Positions 1-7,857 of a stretch of 12,500 bases of DNA are shown here, one piece after another. Numbering within the stretch: position 1 is the first letter of the stretch; every line of letters starts with the position of its first letter. The stretch is from Chromera velia (lineage: Eukaryota > Sar > Chromeraceae), in the NCBI GenBank assembly GCA_018398765.1, contig JAHBMJ010001930.1, forward strand, positions 10,108 through 22,607. Reading direction: 5' to 3'. Under the pieces are notes generated by a model. That model made no database searches, was not told where the DNA came from, and saw nothing but the letters and a program-made list of their open reading frames with translations. The position numbers were made by a program, and so were the translations under genes.

Positions 1-83
1 GTCTCTCTCTGTACCTGCCTGTGGCTCCTTCTTCTTTATTCTGTGCGACCTCCCCACTTCTCTCCACGATGCCACACACGCAG
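1..83 (+). other. 3' end of an intron of the dehydrogenase gene
   Basis: Pyrimidine-rich sequence ending in the acceptor CAG at 81-83. The downstream exon is entered in phase 2 (base 84 is the third base of a codon). The intron donor lies left of the window. Confidence 0.75.
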
Positions 84-2480
84 ATACGAGCGCGGAGAGC
101 CGCCCTTCACTGTGATGAGCTGCGACAACCTGCCCGGGAACGGCGACAAGGTCTCGAAGGCCGCCAGAGAGTTTGCACGGGCGTTGGGGGACTCCGACTT
201 CTCATCCTGGGTAGGGGGGGGTGGGGGGTTGGAGGGGCGATGGCTTCACTAAGGAATGCCAGCATGTCGCTTTGCTCTCAGGTGGTTACTTGGAGTTCGT
301 CAGAGAGACGAGAAAGAACGCGCGAGCCTAGTCCTCTGGCTGACTTGACTTGAGGGCACATGAGAGAGTATGAAAAGATTGCTGGCAACACTTTTTTTAT
401 GTCCGCCATGGTGTGTTGGGCTCTGGGTGAAAATTTGACCCCGCTGCCTCTTTCCCTGCCTGCCTTGCTGCTTCCCTTTGCAGATTGAGAGTGAGTGTAG
501 GTTCCCGAACGACATGGTAGACAGAATCACCCCCTCAACGACAGACGAGGCAAAGGAGAAAATAAGGGAAAACTTTGGAATCACCGTCAGTCCGTCTATC
601 TGTATCTTCATCTGTCTGCCTTTTTGTGCGTCTGTACGTCCGTCTTTTGGGGACGATGGAAACGTGTATGTCTTGTGTGTCTATTAGCGTCTGGCTTCCT
701 TGTCTTCCCGTTCTTCTTCCTCGTGTTTTTTAAGTGCGGAAAGAAGCAAACGTATGGGTGAGCTCTTGCCCTCTGCCTCTCTCTCTAGTCTGACAGCCAA
801 TCAAACGTATCAACGAACTCCCCTCCCTCCCTTCCTTCCTTCCTTCCTTCCTTCCTTCCTGCAGGACGCCATGCCCGTGGTTGCAGAGGACTACCGCAAG
901 TGGGTCCTCGAGGAGAGCGGGTTCCCTTGCGGGAGGCCTTCTTGGGAGGATGCCGGGGCCCTCTTTGTGGAGGATGTGAAGCCCTACGAGGCCCTCAAGC
1001 TGCGGGTCCTCAACGGAGGCCACTTCGCCCTGTCGTACACGGGGCTGTTGCTGGGTCACAACTACGCTCATGAAGCCATGGGAGACGAGCGGGTCGGTAG
1101 CTAGTGGAGAGTAACTAGTTGCATGGCAGAGGGGTGGATGCACATGTATCTGTATCTACCTTCACACAAACAAGAGGACGAACACCCAATCATGCTCGTG
1201 CATAAACTGTGCGAAAGCAGAGGAAGACGCAGACAAAAACGGAACGAAAGGATGGAGGGAAGGGGTGGGTTGGAGAGAGAGAGAGAAACAGAGAGCAGAA
1301 TTCCAAAAGCGTGTCTCCGAAGCACTTGAGTCTCACGGTAAATGAAGTGAAGCCTCACTCCGCCCCCCGTCTGTTCTCTTTGTGCAGCGATTGCCGTCTT
1401 CCTTCCTTCCTTCCTTCCTTTCTTCATTCATTCATTCATTTGTCCACCCCTGCTTAATTGTGCAGATCTCTTCCCTCCTCGAAGCCTACATGGACGAGAT
1501 GAGATCGACAGTGCCCACACTGCCGGGACTGAGCGACTCGCAGTTCAAAGAGGACACCCTAGGAAGGTTCAAGAACCCCTACCTGAAGGATTCTCTCGAG
1601 AGACTTGCCATGGATGGAAGCGACAAGTCAGTCAGTCAGGCTGGCACAGAAATGTCACTCCAATGGCATCTTACCTTGTCTATCTGAATGTCCGTCTTTC
1701 TGTTTGTCTTCCTGTGGAATGTGTGTCTTTCAGGTCTAGCTCTCATATGCTTGAACGCCTCATGCCTTTCTGATTTGTCATTCTCTCTTTCTCTTTGTCT
1801 GTCTCATTTCGACCCCGTATGCGTGTGCGCAGATTTGAAAACCAGATGAAAGAAGGACTACACGACCTCGCGAAGGAAAACGGGCCGGAGGGAGTGAGGA
1901 CTTCTTCCTTTGTGATTGCTGTCTGGATCTCCTTCCTCCACAAGGGCAAGTTGGAGGGTGAAGACGGAGACGGAAATGAGTTGTCGGTGGAGATTGTGGA
2001 CAGGAGGGCAGAGAAGCTGTCAAAACTAGCAGGGGAAGTTTTCAAAACTCCCTGTGACCCTGAAAAGGTCCGAACTTTTCTTGAGGTCAGTCAGCAATGT
2101 GCATAGATTTCTGCCTCTTTCTCTTCCTCTTCCTGCTGTTTTCTTACTCTTGATTTCGTCTGGGGGGTTTCAACAGCATTTTTTTTTCCGTCTCAACTCA
2201 ACCCTCTAGAGTCCCTTCGCTTCGTTCCTTACCCTGTCCCTTCGTTTGACTTGCACATTCGTTTGTACCTTCGTATGTATGCGGGGTTCTGCTTGCCTCC
2301 ATGCAGGCTGCCTGTGGAGACAATTTCTCGTGCTGTGAGGCCCTGGTCAGAGGCGTGAACGAGAGCGTGAAGGCGATTGCAGACAGGGGTATCGAGGGGG
2401 CTCTTGAAAGTGAGGGCTGGGGAAAAAGGACAAAGAAAGCACAGAAGGAAGAGAAGGAAACGACTGTGAGTGCTGCCTGA
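84..2480 (+). CDS. Mannitol 2-dehydrogenase family polyol dehydrogenase, 3' six exons (5' partial)
   Basis: Likely an NAD(P)-dependent enzyme interconverting mannitol and fructose, or a related hexuronate reductase. Exons: 84-210, 484-585, 865-1092, 1466-1626, 1833-2085, 2307-2480, all GT-AG with matching phases (entry phase 2, then 0, 0, 0, 2, 0), giving about 347 residues. Exon 1 has the family block PFTVMSCDNLPGNG; exon 2 has FPNDMVDRITP; exon 3 has PVVAEDYRKWV and DVKPYEALKLRVLNGGH; exon 4 has TLGRFKNPYLKDSLERLAMD. Lys (997-999), Asn (1012-1014) and His (1021-1023) form the K-x4-N-x2-H catalytic signature known from Pseudomonas mannitol 2-dehydrogenase (K295/N300/H303). Family members are about 490-540 residues, so some 170 N-terminal residues (most of the nucleotide-binding Rossmann domain) lie left of the window. 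The C-terminus is a Lys/Glu-rich tail ending at TGA 2478-2480. Family assignment is firm; the exact substrate (mannitol, mannonate, fructuronate) cannot be decided without the N-terminal domain. Confidence 0.9.
586..864 (+). other. Intron with a CTTC microsatellite as polypyrimidine tract
   Basis: Phase 0 intron of the dehydrogenase gene. The donor is GTCAGT at 586. The last 40 bases are a nearly pure (TTCC)n run (about 826-860) that touches the acceptor GCAG at 861-864, so the microsatellite itself is the pyrimidine tract. Confidence 0.8.
1093..1465 (+). other. Intron with two in-phase candidate acceptors
   Basis: Phase 0 intron of the dehydrogenase gene, donor GTCGGT at 1093. The acceptor that preserves family alignment is TGCAG ending at 1465. 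A second good acceptor, TTTGTGCAG ending at 1387, lies 78 bases upstream. The 78 bases between them (1388-1465), including (TTCC)n at 1398-1421 and (ATTC)n at 1424-1440, are open in the coding frame. Confidence 0.7.
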
Positions 2481-2758
2481 TTTGAAGGTCTTCGTTCGCT
2501 TCTCGGGTCTCTGAGGGAGACAACCGGGGGGGGGGGACATTCCATTCCCTTGGTGGTGATGTGCGTTCAAGTTAGAACGTTGAAGAGATAAAAAGAGGAG
2601 AAGGAAGATAGGGTGATATCGAAGCAGTTATGACCAGAGGAGAGAAGGACAACAAGAGAGAGGCTCGATGTGGAAGTGAATAGTTGCACGTGCATCAGTG
2701 AGTCACTTCAGATTTGTTACACAATGGGTCAGATAAGCAGACAGACAGACAGACAGAC

Positions 2759-2796
<38 letters not shown>

Positions 2797-3057
2797 CGCT
2801 TGCGTCGTTCTCCCGATGCGGAAACGGCCGCTGGTTTCGTGCATGTATTTTCGCTTCAGAGTTGAAGTTCCTTCGCTCCGCCTCCGATGATCTTTTGAAT
2901 AAGTGAGTGTTCGTTTGACTGCATGGGGGGGGGGATGATGAGGACGTCTGCGCGTTTTCTCTCGCCCCATCCTACCCACGTCGATCCTTTCTCTTCTTTG
3001 AATTCCATGCATGCTGTCAGTGTCTGTCTGGTCTCCCAAATCTAGCGATCAAAAAGC
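2481..3057. other. Intergenic region, no gene seen
   Basis: After the dehydrogenase stop there is a G-run (2526-2535), a purine-rich stretch (2580-2660), the GACA microsatellite and a second G-run (about 2924-2933). No open frame here has family-like sequence or convincing splice sites, and no AATAAA signal occurs close to the stop. Confidence 0.6.
2737..2794. repeat. (GACA)n microsatellite
   Basis: About 14 units of ACAG/GACA with one T interruption (GATA near 2760). It lies in the intergenic region about 260 bases after the dehydrogenase stop. The Asp-Arg-Gln-Thr reading frame across it is an artefact of the repeat. Confidence 0.95.
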
Positions 3058-3096
3058 GGAACAGAGCACTCTGTTTGGGTGATTCTGCTCTGTTCC
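3058..3096. repeat. Perfect 10-bp inverted repeat (hairpin)
   Basis: GGAACAGAGC at 3058-3067 is the exact reverse complement of GCTCTGTTCC at 3087-3096, with a 19-base loop. No T-run or gene end is attached, so no function is assigned. Confidence 0.6.
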
Positions 3097-3181
3097 CTGC
3101 TCCTTCGCCAAGCCATTGGGAGGCTCACAGACGTGCAGATCGCTGCGGTCGACCCGATGAGAGGAGAGAGAGTGAAAAAAG

Positions 3182-3252
3182 CAAGGAAGGAAGGAAGGAA
3201 GGAAAGAAAGAAAGGAAGGAAGAGGGAAAGAAAGAAAGAAAGAAAGAAAGAA

Positions 3253-3319
<67 letters not shown>

Positions 3320-3322
3320 AAC
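3182..3322. repeat. Compound GGAA/GAAA/GACA microsatellite
   Basis: About 140 bases of uninterrupted tetranucleotides in blocks: (GGAA)n, (GAAA)n, (GACA)n at about 3254-3290, then (GAAA)n again. The whole tract is purine-rich on the + strand apart from the GACA block. Any Lys/Glu/Arg or Ser/Phe/Leu reading frame over it is repeat-derived. Confidence 0.95.
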
Positions 3323-3807
3323 AGAGAGACTCTTCTTTGTTGAAGTGAAGTCATTTATTGGATTCAGTGGTTTGTCTGTCAGCCTGGACGTTTGTTGTTT
3401 GTCCCTCCGAATTAGATGGAATTTCTTCTGGCCGGTGGAAAGAGAGTCTCTGTGGGATGGGAGTCGGTTTCATCGATCTTGTCTTGCCACAAAGACCTGT
3501 CTGTCTGTCTGTCGACCAGGTTTGCCTGCCTATCTGCATGGGGGATCTTGCGTGCACGTCTGTTGCCCTAGCTCAGTTTCTGGTCTTGCGGAGACTGCCT
3601 GAATGAACGAGTCGCATGAGCCAGTGGTGAGCAGTTGTGTTTTTCACATGCTCGGCAGCAATGAGGACAGGATGAGTAGATTGAGCTAGAACTGCATGGG
3701 TCTGCACGCGAAGCATCCCTGGCTCTGTCCTACGCTCTGTCTGTCTCTCCGAGTGTGATCTTCTCGTCGTGTGTGTTGATATTTTTTTTTTCATTTCCGC
3801 TCATGCG

Positions 3808-3809
<2 letters not shown>
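3323..3809. other. Intergenic region, no supported gene
   Basis: Short open frames exist on both strands, but none resembles a known family and their codons include further GTCT repeats (about 3500-3513). An AATAAA on the - strand (TTTATT about 3353-3358) could be a polyadenylation signal, but no gene ending here was recognised. Confidence 0.4.
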
Positions 3810-3843
<34 letters not shown>

Positions 3844-3853
3844 CGAGTCTCTT

Positions 3854-3904
<51 letters not shown>

Positions 3905-3940
3905 AGAGAGAGAGAGAGAGAGAGAATTAAAGAGAGAGAG

Positions 3941-3983
<43 letters not shown>
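3810..3983. repeat. CT/CA/GA compound repeat with self-complementary arms
   Basis: (CT)n at 3810-3870 with small interruptions, (CA)15 at 3871-3900, then (GA)n at 3902-3983 with small interruptions. The CT and GA arms are complementary in inverted orientation, so one strand could fold into a long hairpin with the CA run as loop. Confidence 0.95.
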
Positions 3984-3985
<2 letters not shown>

Positions 3986-4429
3986 CACTATGACTAGCAT
4001 CATGATTAACATTGATTACTAACACTGACATCCGTGATCAAGCCGCGCGCCGTAATTGAGGCAGTTGACTAGGCCTAGTATCAGGAGTCAGGACAGGGCA
4101 GCTGAGCTTGCAATATCAAGACACCATGCCAGCAACCATCTTAAGAACCATGTATGCAAGTGACCGCCTTCAAACTAGTTCAGACTGAATTGTTAGTAGC
4201 TTTAAAAGTTTGTTGCTGCCCTCAGCAGTGTTTCGGTTTAATTCTTTAAAAAATAAGCGACAGACATTCTAACTTGGAAATTCTGTATAACTACTCCTGT
4301 AATCACTATAGGCATCATATATGATCGGAAGACCCCTGGCAGTGAAATTAAAATTATTCATGTCAAAAAATGATTCGTTTTATGTACGTATACATAACAT
4401 TCATCAAAATGATAAAATCTAGACAAAAT

Positions 4430-4467
<38 letters not shown>

Positions 4468-4529
4468 TTTTTTATATCTAGAGCTTTTCATGCAGCCGGT
4501 AAATATATTTAACTAGATATTTAATTAAC

Positions 4530-4555
4530 TACACCAATCCTGTAGGGTTACACAA
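4530..4555 (+). repeat. Left terminal inverted repeat
   Basis: Matches the reverse complement of 6377-6402 at 25 of 26 positions (G here, T there, at position 17). The adjacent outer 8 bases are TAATTAAC. Confidence 0.75.
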
Positions 4556-5091
4556 TCACTTTTTTCAAAATATTTTGTTATACATTGTTTTGTTACACAG
4601 TTTAATAGAATTTTGATGAATGATTCAGAATGAATTAGTACACACTTTATAGTGGGCAGTATACTGGAACTATAGTGTGCCACAAGGAGAAATTCTAGAA
4701 TCTTTTGTATCACAATGATTTATGAAACAATAACTATAATTTTAAGAACTTTTGACTCATTCAATAAAATCACACTTATGTATGAAAAAATAGTTGTAGA
4801 GAGTATGCGTGGAGTGTATGCGCACATGTACGCATGAACAAAGCCTGTATGCATGACCTCGCAAGAAAAACGTACAGCTGTGTACAAACTCCTAGGGAAA
4901 CTCATGCAAACTATGCAGCGCAACCTTAGCTATGCAAGCCGAAACCGTTAAGCCATGTCTTACCTCATTGTAGACTACCAGCATCTCCTAAGGGATTGCA
5001 ACACTCCCGAGCACTGCGAGCAGCAGTTTATGCCTGGACCGCTCTAGGAACCGCTACGCACCCCTTCCCTGCTCTTCTCCAGTGCGAGCGG

Positions 5092-5342
5092 GTGAGTGAG
5101 TAAGTGAGTGAGTGAAATGAGTGAGCTTGAGGTCAGTGAGGTGAGTGGGGTGAGTGGGGTGAGTAAGCAAGTGAGGTAAGTAAGTGAATGTCATTGAGTG
5201 AGGTAAGTGAGTGAGTGGGTGGGTGGGGTGAGTGAGTGAGGTCAATGAGTGAGTGGATGGGTGGGATGAGTGAGGGAGGCAAGTGAGTAAGTGAGTGAGT
5301 GAGTGAGTGAGTGAGGTGAGTGATCGAGTGAATGAGGTGAGT
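5092..5342. repeat. Degenerate (GTGA)n minisatellite
   Basis: About 250 bases built of GTGAGTGA, GTAAGTGA, GTGGGGTGA and GTGAGGT variants. It lies inside the inverted-repeat element. Its reading frames (Thr/His/Ser/Leu-rich on the - strand) derive from the repeat. The GTGAGT/GTAAGT content also makes it a dense array of splice-donor-like sequences on the + strand. Confidence 0.9.
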
Positions 5343-5549
5343 CTAAACTTCAATGACTCTGAAGATTTCAATCTAGTCACTTTAAAAGTCTAGGATCACT
5401 TCAATTTTTGTCTAATAATTTTATCACACCTTACTTACTCTAACTATTTCATCACACTTATTGTGACACAATTATTTATATCACTAGTACTAGTCTATAG
5501 GGTATTGTGTTACAATTTGAATTGTGTCATACTACAGTTTCAGTGTAGT

Positions 5550-5660
5550 GTACAGTAATTCAAACTATCACTTTTAGGAATACATTAAGTACATATTTTA
5601 GTGTGCATTAATTCAAACTATCACTTTTAAGAATGCATTATTACACACTTTAGTATATAT
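5550..5660 (+). repeat. Imperfect tandem repeat of about 52 bp
   Basis: Two units sharing AATTCAAACTATCACTTTTA, one starting near 5550 and one near 5602, each ending in TTTAG, followed by a truncated third start (TATATATTAATTC). It lies inside the inverted-repeat element. Confidence 0.7.
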
Positions 5661-5665
5661 TAATT

Positions 5666-5784
5666 CTACGTTTCATCTTCATCTTCGTCTTCTTCTTCTT
5701 CTTCTTCTTCTTCAAAACGGTTTGAGGGTACTGCTTTTAGAGCAATGGTGTCGTCAACAACGCGGTAAAGAGAACTTTTAAACA
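5666..5784 (-). CDS. Possible terminal exon with acidic C-terminus (element-internal, doubtful)
   Basis: On the - strand a pyrimidine tract and the acceptor-like GCCTCCAG (about 5785-5800) precede an open stretch. It reads FKSSLYRVVDDTIALKAVP, then a run of Glu and Asp, then a stop at 5666-5668. The acidic tail is encoded by the TTC/TCA repeat at 5676-5714. Its base composition is less AT-rich than the surroundings and it lies within the inverted-repeat element, so it could be the last exon of a decayed element gene. No family is recognised and no partner exon was found, so this may be chance. Confidence 0.2.
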
Positions 5785-6040
5785 CTGGAGGCAGGGGTAA
5801 AAAGAGCAGAGACGAAGGCTGGGTGTAGGACATCAAAATCAAATAATAAAACATAACATCATTTTTCGTTTTTTTTTTTTATATTAGTTTTTTGTTTTTT
5901 TTATTTTTGAAACCATCCAAATATAAATCAAGACACTAGTTGAAACTGTGTAATAAGACATAAGTTCTAACTAAAGTTTACTAGGAAGTTTAACCAGTCT
6001 TATAAAGAGAATGATGATTAAAATTTAGTTTTTTATATAA

Positions 6041-6160
6041 AGATCCACAAGGAAGAGATGAAAGACGTATAGGCCAGACGCTAGGAACAAACTTTAAGTC
6101 AATGCCCCCCCATAGGCCCCCCCACAAAGATCCACAAGAGGAGACGGAAGTCTACGTACG
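6041..6160 (+). repeat. Diverged direct repeat
   Basis: AAAGATCCACAAG occurs at about 6040 and again at about 6126. Both copies are followed by a similar GAGA-G-AAG and ACGTA context (to about 6070 and 6160), with a C-run between them. It is inside the inverted-repeat element. Confidence 0.55.
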
Positions 6161-6376
6161 GAACTGACTAAAATGAATTCAAACGAATCTTAAATTACTG
6201 AGTGACGCTAGAATTGAATTTTACATACCAACTGATCCCTACCGATCCTTTTGGCAACCAGCGTTTTCACACTGTGTGTTAGGACTGCCTAGTAGCAACC
6301 TATAGTTTAAACTTTATATTTTTTGCATTTGAATCATATGGTCATTTTTTTAGAGGTAATTGTTACACATTTAACT

Positions 6377-6402
6377 TTGTGTAACACTACAGGATTGGTG
6401 TA
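6377..6402 (-). repeat. Right terminal inverted repeat
   Basis: Inverted copy of the left end, followed immediately by TAATTAAC at 6403-6410, the same 8 bases that precede the left end. Confidence 0.75.
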
Positions 6403-6791
6403 TAATTAACTGCACACAACATCTATATTATTTTTATATATAGCCAACTTCATTCATTCATTCATTCAGTACAAGTATACTAGACTAAGTCTAGAACTAA
6501 CTGCTAGTACAAGTAATACTAATACCAGTGTACCACTGTGATGGTAGCTACTCAGGTAGCTGCTCGTTGGTTAAGATCCTATAAATTAAGAGTCAAGGCT
6601 ACATACTACTACATCATGACGTACAGGCTAAATGACAGGCCGCAACCCTTCATAAAGAATTCATATGTACTAGCATATGTACGTATACCAGCAAAGTTTG
6701 GCACTCGATCACTGTGGTCATCAAAAACATATGTTTTTCAATCCTTTAAAGGATTTGCCAGTGAAACTTCAAGACTCGGTGGCTAGCTCGG

Positions 6792-6837
6792 TTGGCCATA
6801 CGGTCCAGACCCTGGCAGACCGCTGGTCTATGGCCAA
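6792..6837. repeat. Hairpin with 9-bp outer and 5-bp inner stem
   Basis: TTGGCCATA (6792-6800) pairs with TATGGCCAA (6829-6837). Inside it, CGGTC (6801-6805) pairs with GACCG (6818-6822). It lies at the right margin of the AT-rich island. No function is assigned. Confidence 0.5.
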
Positions 6838-6949
6838 TCGGACTTCTCTGTCTTACACGGTATTGCATGGCAGTAGTTACGCCAGTTATGCGGGCAGTGT
6901 TTTACAGCCAGCAGGTTGCGTCTAATCACGCTTTGTAATGGTCAGCGTT

Positions 6950-7331
6950 CAAAAATGCAAGTCCAAAACCGTAGACTACCGTTGTCTGTTTCTAGTCACA
7001 TCATTTTCCCCCTCTGCTGTGCACTTCTCCCTTTCCTTTCCACCGACGTCCTTAGTTCCTTTATTCTATAGTTTTTTTTTCCTCAACGAGTCTTTTATTC
7101 TTCGGTCCAGGTCCCTTCTGTCGGTTTGTTTCATCCACATTCCGACTTTACCTGCCTCTCTCCCTGGAGCCCCCTGCATGCTCCTTTGCCAGCGAACGAA
7201 ACTGCCTCTGCCCTTGTTAGTACTTGCGTCGATTCAGAGCCCCCTTTCGTGATTTGGCTTCTTCTTGACTCTCTTTCCTTCCTTCTTCCTTCCTTCCTGC
7301 CTTCCTTCCTTCCTTCCTTTCTCTCTCTTTC

Positions 7332-7402
<71 letters not shown>

Positions 7403-7857
7403 TTCTCTCTCTCTCCCCCCCTCTTTCCTTCTTTCTTTCTTTCTCTCTCTCTCTCTCTCTTTTCCTCGTTCCTTCTTTCCTGTAGTCCTTCTATTTCTTT
7501 TTTCTTTCTCGCTCTCTTGCCCCCTTTTGTCTTTCGTTATTTCTTCCTTCATTTCTTCCTCCGAGCCTTACTCTTTCCCGTCCTCCCTTCCTACCTTCCT
7601 CTCTTCCTTCCATCTCGGCTACTCGCTATACAGAGGGGATCAGAGATATCCGAGAAGTCTGTTGTCTCATTCTGTCTGTCTGTCTGTCTTTCTGTCTGTC
7701 TGTCTCTTTCTGCTGAGAAACCGCTTCGATTTTGCATCCTCCATTCTGCTGTTCTTTGCTTTGCGTTCTCTTCAAAACTCTCTTGGCGCTCGTTCTTTTC
7801 TCCTTGCCTTCTCTTCAAAATCTGCTTCGATCGATCAATCTATCCACCCGTCCCATC
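6950..7857. other. Pyrimidine-rich non-coding stretch with microsatellites
   Basis: Contains (TTCC)n, (TTTC)n and (CT)n from about 7276 to 7470 and (CTGT)n at about 7673-7705. The long Ser/Phe/Leu-rich frames on the + strand and Arg/Lys/Glu-rich frames on the - strand are repeat translations. It lies downstream of the - strand leucine-rich gene, so part may be its 3' untranslated region. No polyadenylation signal was seen close to that stop. Confidence 0.6.

Larger units (their letters stand above)
4530..6402. mobile_element. Candidate DNA transposon with 26-bp inverted ends
   Basis: The left end begins TACACCAATCCTGTAG and the right end carries the same sequence inverted. Over 26 bases (4530-4555 against 6377-6402) only position 17 differs. 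TAATTAAC lies directly outside both ends (4522-4529 and 6403-6410), consistent with an 8-bp target-site duplication, the length known for hAT-superfamily elements. The 1873-base interior has no full transposase frame, so it is probably non-autonomous or decayed. It contains short tandem repeats, a GTGA minisatellite and one acidic open frame on the - strand. Caveats: TAATTAA is palindromic, so the flanking match could in part be inverted-repeat extension, and a TA-duplicating (Tc1/mariner-like) end starting at CACCAATCC is an alternative. Confidence 0.6.
4013..6950. other. AT-rich island
   Basis: Starting just after the GA repeat, the sequence becomes strongly AT-rich. It contains (AT)n at about 4432-4461, many T and A runs (for example 5869-5880) and few long open frames. 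Composition returns to the mixed, pyrimidine-rich type around 6780-6950. The candidate transposon at 4530-6402 accounts for the middle only; 4013-4521 and 6411-6780 share the same composition, so they may be older insertions or a host AT-rich spacer. Neither flank holds a gene I recognise. Confidence 0.7.

Noticed and set aside
3075-3602. Long + strand open frame of 175 codons across the GGAA/GAAA/GACA tract
   Set aside because: A third of it is microsatellite translated as Lys/Glu/Arg and Asp/Arg/Gln/Thr. The rest has no family resemblance or splice support.
5092-5342. Regular short repeats that could suggest a CRISPR-like array
   Set aside because: The units are 4-8 bases without unique spacers, in an intron-bearing eukaryotic genome; this is a minisatellite.
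6538-6925. Two overlapping + strand frames of 82 codons in the AT island margin
   Set aside because: No recognisable motifs, weak start context and no splice sites; they overlap in different frames with no sign of which would be real.
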